From: Dietzia cinnamea NBRC 102147
GTDB lineage: Bacteria > Actinomycetota > Actinomycetes > Mycobacteriales > Mycobacteriaceae
Direction: 5' to 3'
NCBI RefSeq assembly: GCF_001571065.1
Contig: NZ_BCSW01000008.1
Span: 1 to 64,000, forward strand
DNA length: 64,000 nt
Under the pieces are notes generated by a model. That model searched no databases and was not told where the DNA came from. It saw nothing but the letters and a program-made list of their open reading frames with translations. Both the position numbers and the translations under genes were made by a program. Position 1 is the stretch's first letter. Each line of letters starts with the position of its first letter. This document shows, piece after piece, positions 37,302 through 46,388 of the stretch.

Positions 37302-39830
37302 ATGACGGACACGACGTTGCCGCCCGAGGCCGGGGGCCACGACCGGATCGAGCCGGTCGACATCCAGGCCGAGATGCAGAGAAGCTACATCGACTACTCG
37401 ATGAGCGTCATCGTCGGGCGAGCACTCCCGGATGTTCGGGACGGGCTCAAGCCTGTGCACCGTCGCATCCTGTACGCGATGTGGGACAACGGCTACCGGC
37501 CCGAGCGTAGTTACGTGAAGTCGGCCAAGCCGGTCGCCGACACGATGGGTAACTACCACCCGCACGGTGACTCGGCGATCTACGACACCCTCGTGCGTCT
37601 CGCCCAGCCGTGGGCCATGCGGTACCCGATGGTCGACGGGCAGGGGAACTTCGGCTCGCGGGGCAACGACGGCGCCGCGGCCATGCGCTACACCGAGTGC
37701 AAGATGACCCCACTGGCCATGGAGATGGTCCGGGACATCGACAAGAACACCGTCGACTTCCAGCCGAACTACGACGGTAAGACGTCCGAGCCCGTCGTCC
37801 TGCCCTCGCGGATCCCGAACCTGCTGGTCAACGGCTCGAGCGGCATCGCGGTCGGCATGGCCACCAAGATGCCGCCGCACAACTTGCGCGAGGTGGCCGA
37901 GGCGATCTACTGGTGCCTGGACAACCCCGACGCCGGCGAGGAGGAGACCCTCGCGGCGTGCATGGAACGGGTCAAGGGCCCGGACTTCCCGACGCACGGC
38001 TACATCGTCGGCGAGCAGGGGATCAACGACTACCAGTCCACCGGTCGTGGTTCGATCCGGATGCGGGGCAAGACCTCCATCGAGGAGGAGGGCAACCGGA
38101 CGGTCATCGTCATCACGGAGCTGCCCTATGAGGTCAACCCGGACAACATGATCCTGTCGATCGCCGAGCAGCTGCGTGACGGCAAGATCGCCGGGATCTC
38201 CAAGATCGACGACGAGTCCTCGGACCGTGTCGGCCTGCGCATCGTCGTGACTCTCAAGCGCGACGCCGTGGCCAAGGTCGTCCTCAACAACCTCTACAAG
38301 CACTCGCAGCTGCAGACGTCGTTCGGCGCGAACATGCTGTCCATCGTGGACGGTGTCCCCCGGACACTGGCGCTGCACCACCTCGTGCGCCTGTACGTCA
38401 CGCACCAGGTCGAGGTCATCGTCCGGCGCACCCAGTACCTGCTCGACGAGGCCGAGAAGCGCGCTCACATCCTGCGTGGGCTGGTCAAGGCACTCGACGC
38501 ACTGGACGAGGTCATCGCCCTCATCCGCCGTTCGGAGACGGTCGAGGTCGCCCGCGAGGGCCTCAAGGACCTCCTCGAGATCGATGACGACCAGGCTCAG
38601 GCGATCCTCGACATGCAGCTGCGGCGCCTGGCGGCCCTGGAGCGGCAGAAGATCGTCGACCAGCTCGCCGCGATCGAGCTCGAGATCGCCGACTATAAGG
38701 ACATCCTGGCCAGGCCCGAGCGTCAGCGCGCGATCGTCGGCGAGGAGTTGCGCGAGATCGTCGAGAAGTACGGCGACGACCGTCGGACCCGGATCATCCC
38801 CGCGGACGGGGACGTCACCGACGAGGACCTCATCGCCCGCGAGGACGTCGTCGTCACGATCACGGAGACCGGGTACGCCAAGCGCACCCGGACGGACCTG
38901 TACCGCGCCCAGAAGCGCGGCGGCAAGGGTGTTCGCGGAGCGGAGCTCAAGCAGGACGACATCGTTCGGCACTTCTTCGTCTCCTCGACCCACGACTGGC
39001 TGCTCTTCTTCACCACCAAGGGACGGGTGTACCGGATCAAGGCCTACGAGCTGCCGGAGGCCAACCGCACGGCCCGCGGCCAGCACGTGGCCAACCTCCT
39101 GGCGTTCCAGCCGGAGGAGCGGATCGCCGGGGTCATCCGGATCAAGGGCTACCAGGACGCCCCGTATCTCGTCCTGGCCACCAAGAACGGCCTGGTCAAG
39201 AAGTCCCGGCTCGAGGACTACGACTCCCCGCGTTCCGGCGGCCTCATCGCCGTCAACCTGCGCGACGGGGACGAACTGGTCGGCGCCGCGCTGGCCGGAC
39301 CGGACGACGACCTGCTGCTGGTGTCGGAGAAGGGCCAGTCGATCCGCTTCCACGCCAACGACGACACGCTCCGCCCGATGGGGCGCGCGACGTCCGGCGT
39401 GATGGGTATGCGGTTCAACGACGGCGACGCGCTGCTGAGCATGTCCGTGGTCCGTGCGGACACGTCGGACCAGGAGAAGTACTTCCTACTGGTGGCCACC
39501 GAGCGCGGGTACTCCAAGCGCACCGCGCTGAGCGAGTACACGGCCCAGGGGCGCGGCGGCAAGGGCGTACTCACGCTCATGTTCGATCCCAAGCGCGGCA
39601 AGCTCGTCGGCGCGACGATCGTGGAGCTGCAGGACGAGCTGTACGCGATCACGTCCAGTGGCGGCGTCATCCGCACGTTCGCCAAGCAAGTCCGTAAGGC
39701 CGGCCGGCAGACCAAGGGCGTGCGCCTGATGAACCTCGCCGAGGGCGACTCGCTCCTGGCCATCGCCCGCAACGCGGACGAGCCCGACGACGAGGACAAG
39801 GCCGAGGCCGAGTCCATCACGGAGGAGTAG
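37302..39830 (+). CDS. gyrA: DNA gyrase subunit A
   Basis: This 842-residue subunit has its active-site tyrosine at Y130 (AAMRYTECK). In the quinolone region ([10 protein letters not shown]) S91 and D95 correspond to E. coli S83 and D87, so the target looks wild type. A GyrA box (QKRGGKG) and the C-terminal beta-propeller repeats are present. The ATG at 37302 follows AAGAGGAG. It is separated from gyrB by the polysaccharide locus. Confidence 0.97.
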   Translation: MTDTTLPPEAGGHDRIEPVDIQAEMQRSYIDYSMSVIVGRALPDVRDGLKPVHRRILYAMWDNGYRPERSYVKSAKPVADTMGNYHPHGDSAIYDTLVRLAQPWAMRYPMVDGQGNFGSRGNDGAAAMRYTECKMTPLAMEMVRDIDKNTVDFQPNYDGKTSEPVVLPSRIPNLLVNGSSGIAVGMATKMPPHNLREVAEAIYWCLDNPDAGEEETLAACMERVKGPDFPTHGYIVGEQGINDYQSTGRGSIRMRGKTSIEEEGNRTVIVITELPYEVNPDNMILSIAEQLRDGKIAGISKIDDESSDRVGLRIVVTLKRDAVAKVVLNNLYKHSQLQTSFGANMLSIVDGVPRTLALHHLVRLYVTHQVEVIVRRTQYLLDEAEKRAHILRGLVKALDALDEVIALIRRSETVEVAREGLKDLLEIDDDQAQAILDMQLRRLAALERQKIVDQLAAIELEIADYKDILARPERQRAIVGEELREIVEKYGDDRRTRIIPADGDVTDEDLIAREDVVVTITETGYAKRTRTDLYRAQKRGGKGVRGAELKQDDIVRHFFVSSTHDWLLFFTTKGRVYRIKAYELPEANRTARGQHVANLLAFQPEERIAGVIRIKGYQDAPYLVLATKNGLVKKSRLEDYDSPRSGGLIAVNLRDGDELVGAALAGPDDDLLLVSEKGQSIRFHANDDTLRPMGRATSGVMGMRFNDGDALLSMSVVRADTSDQEKYFLLVATERGYSKRTALSEYTAQGRGGKGVLTLMFDPKRGKLVGATIVELQDELYAITSSGGVIRTFAKQVRKAGRQTKGVRLMNLAEGDSLLAIARNADEPDDEDKAEAESITEE

Positions 39831-39833
39831 GCG

Positions 39834-40436
39834 ATGACCGACCCGACCGATCCGGCCGCCGCGCGTCCCGAGACCGCGGGTTCCGGGACCGCGGGTTCCG
39901 GTGCCGAGGATTCCGGGACCGCGGGTTCCGGATCCGGCGCGAGCGAGGCGGCCACCACCGCGTTCCCGGCGGCGACCCAGCACCGGGCCGAAGGCGTGAG
40001 CGGCGGCCTGTCCAAGGCCCACTCGGGCGGGGCCGCCGGACGGGCCGCGCCGGTCGTATCGCCCACCGAGCGCCGCGGGCCGCTCGAGTCCGTCCTCGTG
40101 CTGCGCAGGATCGACCCGTGGTCGGCGTTCACCACCGTCCTGGGGCTCATGTTCGCCCTCTACCTCGTGTGGATGGTCGCGATAGGCGTGACCTACCTGC
40201 TGTTGTCCGGGATGGGTGTGTGGGACCGGCTCGGCGGGCTGCTGTCCGGGGTGGCCGGCGACGAGTCCGCGTCCGTGATCGGTCCGTCGACGATCTTCCT
40301 CTACAGCGGCGGCGTCGGTCTGCTCAACGTCCTGTTGCTGTCGATCCTGGCCACGCTCGCGGTGTTCATCTACAACCTCGCGGCAGACCTGACCGGCGGC
40401 GGAGTGCAGGTGACGCTCAGTGACCGCCGCAACTGA
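39834..40436 (+). CDS. DUF3566 membrane protein (Rv0007-like)
   Basis: This 200-residue protein has a disordered Ala/Gly/Ser/Thr-rich N-terminus of about 80 residues, whose DNA holds three copies of a GGGACCGCGGGTTCCG-type unit (39872-39930). The DUF3566 domain follows, with two transmembrane segments (FTTVLGLMFALYLVWMVAIG and GLLNVLLLSILATLAVFIYN). It starts 3 bp after the gyrA stop, as in mycobacteria. The function is unknown; partners in cell-shape control have been proposed for the neighbourhood. Confidence 0.85.
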   Translation: MTDPTDPAAARPETAGSGTAGSGAEDSGTAGSGSGASEAATTAFPAATQHRAEGVSGGLSKAHSGGAAGRAAPVVSPTERRGPLESVLVLRRIDPWSAFTTVLGLMFALYLVWMVAIGVTYLLLSGMGVWDRLGGLLSGVAGDESASVIGPSTIFLYSGGVGLLNVLLLSILATLAVFIYNLAADLTGGGVQVTLSDRRN

Positions 40437-40548
40437 CGCGGCACCGGGGGACGGCCCGGAGGCCGCCCGGCGCGCTGTCCGTGACCGCCTCCGAGTTGCC
40501 GATTTGGGTCCGGGGGAGTGCGTCGGGTAGATTCATCCATCGGTACGA

Positions 40549-40622
40549 GGGCCTATAGCTCAGGTGGTTAGAGCGCCAAACTGATAATTTGGAGGTCGGA
40601 GGTTCAAGTCCTCCTAGGCCCA
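40549..40622 (+). tRNA. tRNA-Ile (GAT anticodon)
   Basis: This 74-nt cloverleaf has acceptor GGGCCTA paired with TAGGCCC, discriminator A, anticodon arm CCAAA-CTGATAA-TTTGG with anticodon GAT, and T-arm GGAGG-TTCAAGT-CCTCC. CCA is not encoded. Confidence 0.97.
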
Positions 40623-40636
40623 CTCCGCAAGGCAGA

Positions 40637-40668
40637 CGCCGGATCCGCACGCTGCGGTCCGGCGTTTA
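40637..40668 (+). terminator. Terminator-like hairpin between tRNA-Ile and tRNA-Ala
   Basis: CGCCGGA (40637-40643) pairs with TCCGGCG (40658-40664), extended by CCGCA with TGCGG, and is followed by TTTAT. Confidence 0.6.
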
Positions 40669-40682
40669 TGCTTGGCGGTGAC

Positions 40683-40755
40683 GGGGCCTTAGCTCAGTTG
40701 GTAGAGCGCTGCCTTTGCAAGGCAGATGTCAGGGGTTCGAATCCCCTAGGCTCCA
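40683..40755 (+). tRNA. tRNA-Ala (TGC anticodon), integration site of the mobile element
   Basis: This 73-nt cloverleaf has acceptor GGGGCCT paired with AGGCTCC (one G-U), discriminator A, anticodon arm CTGCC-TTTGCAA-GGCAG and T-arm AGGGG-TTCGAAT-CCCCT. The mobile element begins at its 3' end, and the element's recombinase frame reads into it on the opposite strand. The tRNA itself looks intact. Confidence 0.97.
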
Positions 40756-42430
40756 CCCGACGCACAAGGCTCGAACCCTTGCCAACAGAATCGTTGGTGG
40801 TGGTTCGGGTCTTGTCTGCGTTCTCGGCCCAGGTGAGGGCGTTGGCGTTGATCTCGGGGTCGAGGAGCATCTCGAAGGGCCGGTTGTTCTCGACGCGCAG
40901 TTCGTCGTCTTCGTCGATGTAGACCTTGGTGAAGAACGCTTGGTTGCATAGGCGCCTGTTGGCGTCGTCGCACCGGTTGTAGATGTCAGCGCAGTTGGTC
41001 AGCAGGTTCAGGGCGTCGTCGAGGTGGGCTCGGGCGTCGGCGTACTCGCCGTGGTGGGCGTCGATGCGCCGGCTGACTTGGTCGAGTTCGCCCAGGATGC
41101 GGTCTTGTTCGCGTTTGAGCAGGGCAAGCGGGATCGCGTCGGCGTAGTGGGCTTGCAGGAGCCGTTCCTGCTCGTGTTGGAGGCGGTCGCGGTTGGCGGT
41201 GAGCTGGGCCAGTTCGTCGACCTCTGCGGACATGAGCCGGTCGAACTCGTGATGCAGCATCCCGGCGAGTGCTTCGTGCTGAGCGGGGGTGATCTGGATG
41301 CGCTGGTAGTAATCCTCGATCAGTTTCTCGACATCGGCGATGAGGATCGCGCTGCGGTCGCAGTTGGTGCGCTTGGAGTGCCGGCCGGAGCAGACGAAGT
41401 AGCAGTAGACGTTGCCGTGTCGGTTCTTCGCGTTGGACACGATGAGGCGGGACCCGCATCCTCCGCAGTGGATGGTGCCTTTGAGGTAGTGGTCGTGGAT
41501 CTGCGTGGCCTCGGCCGCGGACTTGTGAGCGGTGAGGACGGATTGGACCTGGTACCAGACCTCGGCGGGCACGAGCGGCTGATGGGCTCCCTTGTAGTTG
41601 ACGCCGCGGTATGTCACGTCGCCCTTGTAGTAGGGGTTGGTCAGCAGTCGGTGCACCGAGGACACGGCCATCGGCTTGGAGGGGCGTTTCGGGGTGGGCA
41701 GGCTCATCAGGCCGCGGGAGGTGAGTTCGTCGTGGAGCTGGCTGACGGTCCAGTTCCCTGAGGCGTAGGCTTTGAAGGCCCACTGGACCAAGGGTGCCCG
41801 CTCGGGGTCGAGTTCGACGGTGCGGGCCTCGCGGCCGAGTTCGTCGCGGGTGCGGACGTTGAGATAGCCAATGGGTGCCTTACCGAGGGTTCCACCGCCG
41901 GCGGCCTTCTGGGTCATGCCTTTGGTGACTTCGGTGGCGAGGTTGCGGGAGTAGAACTCGGCGATGGTGGACATGATGCCGTGCAGCAGCATCCCCGAGG
42001 GCGTCTCGTCGATGTTCTCGGTCGCGGAGACGAGTAGGACTCCGGCTTGCTGGAGGGCGAGGTGGATGGTCACGTCGTCGGCTCGATTGCGGGCGAGACG
42101 GTCGACCTTGTGAACGATGCAGTAGGCGACCTTGTGTTGTTTGACGTAGGGGATCATCCGCATCAGCTCGGGACGGTCGGCCTTGCGCGCGGACTCACCG
42201 GCGTCGACGAACTCTTCCACGACGGCCGCGCCGAGTTGGCCGGCCTTGCGGCGGTTGGCTTCGCGCTGCGCGGGGATGGAGAAGCCCTCGTCGCGGCCGC
42301 CCCTCTCTGCCTGTTCCTTGGTGGACACGCGCAGATACGACACTGCCACGGCGGCACCTTCGGGTGGGTCGATGAGGCTCTGTGCCGGGTCGTCACGGAC
42401 GGGGTCGGTATTGTTGGACGCGGTGGCCAT
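40694..42430 (-). CDS. Large serine recombinase (integrase) of the element
   Basis: This 578-residue protein has a resolvase catalytic domain (SYLRVSTKEQ with S36 as nucleophile; HKVDRLARNRADD; GMLLHGIMSTIAEFYSRNL), a recombinase domain (KAPIGYLN; VSSVHRLLTNPYYKGDVTYRGV) and a zinc ribbon (CGGCGSRL with later C and C). A coiled coil (about 395-470) follows. The ATG at 42430 follows AAGGA. The last 20 or so residues (ending PLTSALQRQRSTN) are encoded by the antisense strand of tRNA-Ala, and the stop lies at 40694-40696 inside the tRNA gene. The native C-terminus in the circular form may therefore differ. Confidence 0.92.
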   Translation of the reverse strand: MATASNNTDPVRDDPAQSLIDPPEGAAVAVSYLRVSTKEQAERGGRDEGFSIPAQREANRRKAGQLGAAVVEEFVDAGESARKADRPELMRMIPYVKQHKVAYCIVHKVDRLARNRADDVTIHLALQQAGVLLVSATENIDETPSGMLLHGIMSTIAEFYSRNLATEVTKGMTQKAAGGGTLGKAPIGYLNVRTRDELGREARTVELDPERAPLVQWAFKAYASGNWTVSQLHDELTSRGLMSLPTPKRPSKPMAVSSVHRLLTNPYYKGDVTYRGVNYKGAHQPLVPAEVWYQVQSVLTAHKSAAEATQIHDHYLKGTIHCGGCGSRLIVSNAKNRHGNVYCYFVCSGRHSKRTNCDRSAILIADVEKLIEDYYQRIQITPAQHEALAGMLHHEFDRLMSAEVDELAQLTANRDRLQHEQERLLQAHYADAIPLALLKREQDRILGELDQVSRRIDAHHGEYADARAHLDDALNLLTNCADIYNRCDDANRRLCNQAFFTKVYIDEDDELRVENNRPFEMLLDPEINANALTWAENADKTRTTTNDSVGKGSSLVRRVEPRGFEPLTSALQRQRSTN

Positions 42431-42559
42431 CGGGGTCCTTCTCTCACGCGGATCGACCCTCGCGTCCACGGGCCGATGGAGGCCGGGACGGGGGTGTTGA
42501 TCGTGAGAGCAGCCCGAAGGCTGTAGGACTAGACCCAGAGAGGGTCACGTTGCGTGTTG

Positions 42560-42575
42560 CCCGCCACGTGGCGGG
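42560..42575. repeat. 16-bp perfect palindrome upstream of the recombinase gene
   Basis: CCCGCCACGTGGCGGG lies in the 211-bp gap between the recombinase start and the preceding gene. It could be an operator or a short hairpin. The rest of the gap shows no gene. Confidence 0.6.
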
Positions 42576-42641
42576 GTTTAGGACCACAACACCACACGCG
42601 GTGCGCGAGGCTTGCTTGGTTCATTCTACCGTCCCGGTCCG

Positions 42642-42872
42642 TCACTGCGCGATAGCCGTAGACGCCGAGGCGCCGCCGGTGGCGGGGCGGTAGGTGTCGG
42701 GTAGTTCGGCTGCCCGGTGTTCGGCGCGGGTGCGGCCGGTCTCCTGCAACGTCAGCCGGATCAGGACCTCGGCGAGCTTGTGGAGGTCCGGCTGGTCACG
42801 ATGGACCGCGCGGACAGAGAACGACCGGTCCTCGTAGCTACGGCGGTTCGTCTTCTTCGCGTAGGAGCCCAT
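42642..42872 (-). CDS. Small element protein, 76 residues, unknown function
   Basis: This is a short, basic, soluble protein (begins MGSYAKKTNRRSYEDRSFSV; contains LHKLAEVLIRLTLQET). Its ATG overlaps the stop of the DUF4913 gene by one base (TGATG), which supports its being real. I do not recognise it. Excisionase or accessory DNA-binding roles are possible from position, but nothing in the sequence shows them. Confidence 0.6.
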   Translation of the reverse strand: MGSYAKKTNRRSYEDRSFSVRAVHRDQPDLHKLAEVLIRLTLQETGRTRAEHRAAELPDTYRPATGGASASTAIAQ

Positions 42873-43474
42873 CAGTCCCGCACCTCCCCGGTGTCGCGGT
42901 CGATGTGGGCGTAGAACTCGTCCTCGGTCTGCTGGCGGCGCCGCACATCGGCTTGGACCCATTCCACGAACTCCTCGTCGCGGTCGGCGATGACGATGTC
43001 CTCCACCGGCGGTGCAGGGTCCTCGCCGGGCCAGACGGTCTGCCGGGTGGGCCGGTCCCGATCCAGGCGAGTGCCGGAAGCGGCCACCCAGTCGCGGAGC
43101 CGGTTGCGGGTCTCGACGAAGTCGCGATGCCACCCGCTCGGGGCGGAGCCGTTCTGCTCGGCGTCGTAGGCGCACAGCCAATGCAGATGCAGAGCGGACA
43201 GCTCCCACACCAGCTCGGGGTGGTGGTGCCAGAACGGTGGGATCACGCTGGCGGGCAGCCCGTAGGTGTGCCGAAGCCAGTCCACCCACCGGTTCAGAGC
43301 CAGCCATTCCTGTTCCAGCTCGTGCGCGGTCAGCAGATTCCAGTTCACCGGGCGCGGTGGCTCCGACACGTCCGCGGCGCTGATCCGCGGCGGACTGTCG
43401 AAGACATCCGATTCATCCAGGACGGAGTCGTCCGCCCCGGCGCCGGCGTCAAAGTCGGGAGTGTCGTCAGTCAT
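42872..43474 (-). CDS. DUF4913 family protein
   Basis: This 200-residue protein has an acidic disordered N-terminus and a DUF4913-type domain rich in Trp and His (LNRWVDWLRHTYGLPASVIP; FWHHHPELVWELSALHLHWL; GWHRDFVETRNRLRDW). The family is common on actinobacterial plasmids and ICEs near DNA-transfer genes. The function is unknown. It lies 16 bp after the SSB gene. Confidence 0.75.
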   Translation of the reverse strand: MTDDTPDFDAGAGADDSVLDESDVFDSPPRISAADVSEPPRPVNWNLLTAHELEQEWLALNRWVDWLRHTYGLPASVIPPFWHHHPELVWELSALHLHWLCAYDAEQNGSAPSGWHRDFVETRNRLRDWVAASGTRLDRDRPTRQTVWPGEDPAPPVEDIVIADRDEEFVEWVQADVRRRQQTEDEFYAHIDRDTGEVRD

Positions 43475-43490
43475 CGTCGCGGCTCCCGGC

Positions 43491-43937
43491 TCACAGGCTC
43501 AGCGGCGACGACTGGGCGGCCGGTGCCGGCCGGTGTGGTGCCTCGAACGCGGTCGCCTCCCGCTCCAACGCGGCCCGACGCGGTGTGCGGTCCACGTCGT
43601 ACCGGGTGCGGGCCGTGTCGTGGCCGATCTTCTTGGCGACGAACTCCTCACCCTCGACGTTCTGGCCGTTGCGTTCGTAGCTGACGGGCCGCGTGTAGCC
43701 CTCGGCGATGAAGTTGTCGCCCTTGGCGAACTTCGCGTGGGCGTGGTCAGCCGAACGGCCGAACATCACCATGTGGTGATAGCTCGTCTCGATCTGGGTG
43801 AACGACCCGTCGTCCTCGCGGCGGAAGTGCTCCTTGCCGATCCGTGCGTAGAACCGGGCATCGCCCTTCGACGTCTCGCGCAACTGCGGGTCCGAGGCGA
43901 TGAACCCCGACAACGACTCCTGCGTTTGAATAGCCAT
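43491..43937 (-). CDS. ssb: Single-stranded DNA-binding protein of the element
   Basis: This 148-residue protein has one OB fold (GFIASDPQLRETSKGDARFYARIG; HHMVMFGRSADHAHAKFAKGDNFIAEGYTR). It is divergent from chromosomal SSB and lacks the acidic DxxPF-type tip, ending in QSSPLSL instead. It would coat transferred single strands. The start at 43937 is chosen over an in-frame start at 44015 that has no similarity. Confidence 0.82.
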   Translation of the reverse strand: MAIQTQESLSGFIASDPQLRETSKGDARFYARIGKEHFRREDDGSFTQIETSYHHMVMFGRSADHAHAKFAKGDNFIAEGYTRPVSYERNGQNVEGEEFVAKKIGHDTARTRYDVDRTPRRAALEREATAFEAPHRPAPAAQSSPLSL

Positions 43938-43992
43938 GACAATGCCTTCCTGCCTTCTCGATAGCGACCACCCGTTCGGGGCCGCTGTGTCA

Positions 43993-44003
43993 GGCAGGTG
44001 CAC
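43993..44003 (-). promoter_or_regulatory. Recurrent element motif, copy 1
   Basis: GTGCACCTGCC on the minus strand, 56 bp upstream of the ssb start, in the 106-bp gap after the coupling-protein gene. Confidence 0.6.
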
Positions 44004-44043
44004 GTCCGCACACACGCACGCGCATGTGTCATGGCACCGCGTC

Positions 44044-45825
44044 TTAGGACTCGGTGGGGCGGCGCAGCAACGCCTCGATCTCGGCCCGGTCCGTCTTCAA
44101 CCGGGCGGCGTCAGGGCGCGATGGCCAGGACCGCAGGTCGGTGACGATGGGCGGTGCCGACCGCAGGAGGGTGATACCGGTGCCGAATGGCAGCGTTCTG
44201 ATTCGGTCTGGCGGCAGGATGGGGACGCGGCGGATGGAGCGTTGGTTGGAGCGGGTGCCGTGGTCGCCGAGGGTCACCGAGTCGGTGTATTCGTCGCGTT
44301 CGCCGATCAGGGTGGTCAGGTCTTGGAGGTCACGGCTGTTGGAGGCGCCGCCGAGGATGATTTTGACGATGCTGGCGTCCCAGATCGCGCCGGCGGCGTT
44401 CTCGTTCCACTTGTCCCGTGCCTGCGCCAGCGACTGCAAGACCGGGAGAGTGGTGATGCCTGTGCCTCCGCCTTCGGCCATCAGCGTCGGCAGTGACGGC
44501 AAGGGGGCTAGGTTGCCGATCTCGTCCAGCGCGAGCAGTAGGGGCGGGTCGAGCCTTGCGCCGGGTGAGCGCGCGGCGATCTTCCGTGCGGTTTCGATGA
44601 GGTCTTCGACGAACGACGCCACGAGGGCTGCGGATGCGCCGGCGCCGGCGCCGGTGGCGAGCAGGTAGAGCGTGCCGCGCTCTCGGATGAAGCCTTCGGG
44701 ATCGAACTCCTCGCCTGGGCCGGGTGTGACGGCATCGAGAACACGGGGGTCGGCCAGTGCACCGAGGGCCAGCGCCACGCCTTGCCAGATGCTGTCGCGG
44801 GTCTTGGGGTCGGAGTCGATCATCGCCCCGAGGGAGTCCGCCCACCCGGTCGCCGCGTTCGGTGAGTTGGTGAGGATGGCGACGGCTTCGGCTGCCGCAC
44901 TCGGGTCGAGGGTCCACCGAAACAGTTCGGCCGGTGGCCGGTGGTCGAGGGCGGCGGCGTGCAGGAGCGATTGGAGGGCTGTACGTGTTTTGCCCTCCCA
45001 GAAGCCCCCGGATTCGACCCCACCGGCGGACAGCCCGGTGGCCGCGGCGAGGCCGGTGGCGCGGATCATCGCGGTCAGCGGGTCTTCGCAGCCGCGGACG
45101 GGTGACCAGCGCATCCCGGCAGGCAGCCCCTCAGCCAAGCGCTGCGGGTCGAATACGGCGACGGGGCCGACCCGCTCGCGGGCGCGGAGGGTGGCGGTGA
45201 GGTTGTCCGGCCGCGTGCTGGTGGTGACGACGGCGCCGGGCGCGTCGAGGATCGCCGGGATCACGATGTGCAGGCCTTTGCCCGACCGCGGCGGGCCGAT
45301 GAGCAGGATCGAGTCCTCCACACTCGCCCAGACCTCACGCCTCTTGGAGGTTCCGATCCGGTAGCCGACATCCGACGGGACGGGATCGCTCAGCGAGGGC
45401 CGAAGTGTCCCGGCGCGGCGTAGCAGCGCCTTGCCCGAGGCGGTCTGGGCGACTTCCTGGCTGTTGGCGGTCCCGGCGAGGCGCCGCGGGTCACGCTCGA
45501 CCTTCCGTGAGTGCCGTCGTAACCGACCCCACACCCATGCACCGGTGGCCATGAGCCCTGCGAGCAGGGCCGCGGTGGTGATCCAGTAGGCGACCGGGTG
45601 CAGGCCATCGGCGGCCAGCGCGCTTGCGGGGTCACCGGGGTTGAACAGCACCCCAAGCCCGGCGGCCGGGCCGGCTTCGGGTTGGTGTGTGCCGGTGAGG
45701 AACGCCGCGACGGACCCTGATGCGCGGAGGATGAGCGCGACCCCGAACAGGCCGACCAGGCCGACGAGGGCGGCGTTGGTCAGCTCCTCGCCCATGCTTC
45801 CGGTCTGCCGTGGCGGTGCGCTCAC
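44044..45825 (-). CDS. Type IV coupling protein (TraG/VirD4 family ATPase)
   Basis: This 593-residue protein has two N-terminal membrane segments (about 14-45 and 79-101), Walker A GPPRSGKG (177-184) and Walker B LLLALDEIGN, followed by the typical LPTLMAEGGGTGITTLPVLQ. It would bring relaxase-bound DNA to the secretion channel. The GTG start overlaps the previous stop (GTGA). Confidence 0.92.
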   Translation of the reverse strand: MSAPPRQTGSMGEELTNAALVGLVGLFGVALILRASGSVAAFLTGTHQPEAGPAAGLGVLFNPGDPASALAADGLHPVAYWITTAALLAGLMATGAWVWGRLRRHSRKVERDPRRLAGTANSQEVAQTASGKALLRRAGTLRPSLSDPVPSDVGYRIGTSKRREVWASVEDSILLIGPPRSGKGLHIVIPAILDAPGAVVTTSTRPDNLTATLRARERVGPVAVFDPQRLAEGLPAGMRWSPVRGCEDPLTAMIRATGLAAATGLSAGGVESGGFWEGKTRTALQSLLHAAALDHRPPAELFRWTLDPSAAAEAVAILTNSPNAATGWADSLGAMIDSDPKTRDSIWQGVALALGALADPRVLDAVTPGPGEEFDPEGFIRERGTLYLLATGAGAGASAALVASFVEDLIETARKIAARSPGARLDPPLLLALDEIGNLAPLPSLPTLMAEGGGTGITTLPVLQSLAQARDKWNENAAGAIWDASIVKIILGGASNSRDLQDLTTLIGERDEYTDSVTLGDHGTRSNQRSIRRVPILPPDRIRTLPFGTGITLLRSAPPIVTDLRSWPSRPDAARLKTDRAEIEALLRRPTES

Positions 45826-46388
45826 GGCAGCCGCCGCACATGCAGGGTCCCCGAGACGCGGCCCAGCAACACGACCTCACCCGTGCCGTCGCGCAGGACT
45901 GGCCGGAGGCGGTCGAGGTCGAGGAGGGTGCGGGCGTCCCCGGTACCGGTCGCGTCGGTGTGGGAGACGATGACCGCGACGGCGACGTCCTCGCCGGGCA
46001 CGAACCCGTCTGCGGTCAACTCCGCCAGCGCGGGGCCGCGGGGCTTCGTCGTGTGCTTCCCCCGCCCCGAGCCTGGCTCGCTTGGTTCGGCATCGGCGGG
46101 TGGCGAGGTGCGGCGGCGGCCGCGGATGATGTCGGTGAACACGGTCCCGTCGGTTTCGCGGACCTCGATGCGCACGGTGATCGTCCGGTCGGCGGTGATG
46201 GCGTCCAGGAGGGTTCCGAAGGTGCTCCGCGTCCACGTCTCTCCCTCCGATGGCGGAGGGAAGTTGGTGCCGTCGACGGTGACGTGCAGGGCGCCGGTCT
46301 CGGTGACGGTGATGACGACGTGAGGCAGCACCACCGGGGTCTCCTCGGGCTTGTGCGGGGTCGCACGGTGTGGGGGTGTGCGGGTCAT
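45822..46388 (-). CDS. Conserved element protein, 188 residues, unknown function
   Basis: This protein is strand-rich (VVLPHVVITVTETGALHVTVDG; ITVRIEVRETDGTVFTDIIRG; GEVVLLGRVSGTLHVRRLP) with a disordered middle. It has no membrane segment or known motif. It overlaps virB4 by one base and the coupling-protein gene by four, so it is part of the conjugation operon. Confidence 0.7.
   Translation of the reverse strand: MTRTPPHRATPHKPEETPVVLPHVVITVTETGALHVTVDGTNFPPPSEGETWTRSTFGTLLDAITADRTITVRIEVRETDGTVFTDIIRGRRRTSPPADAEPSEPGSGRGKHTTKPRGPALAELTADGFVPGEDVAVAVIVSHTDATGTGDARTLLDLDRLRPVLRDGTGEVVLLGRVSGTLHVRRLP

Noticed and set aside
40765-40781. Small hairpin CAAGG-CTCGAAC-CCTTG next to tRNA-Ala, resembling a tRNA T-arm
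   Set aside because: The loop register is off by one for a T-loop and no other tRNA arms surround it; it lies in the recombinase frame.
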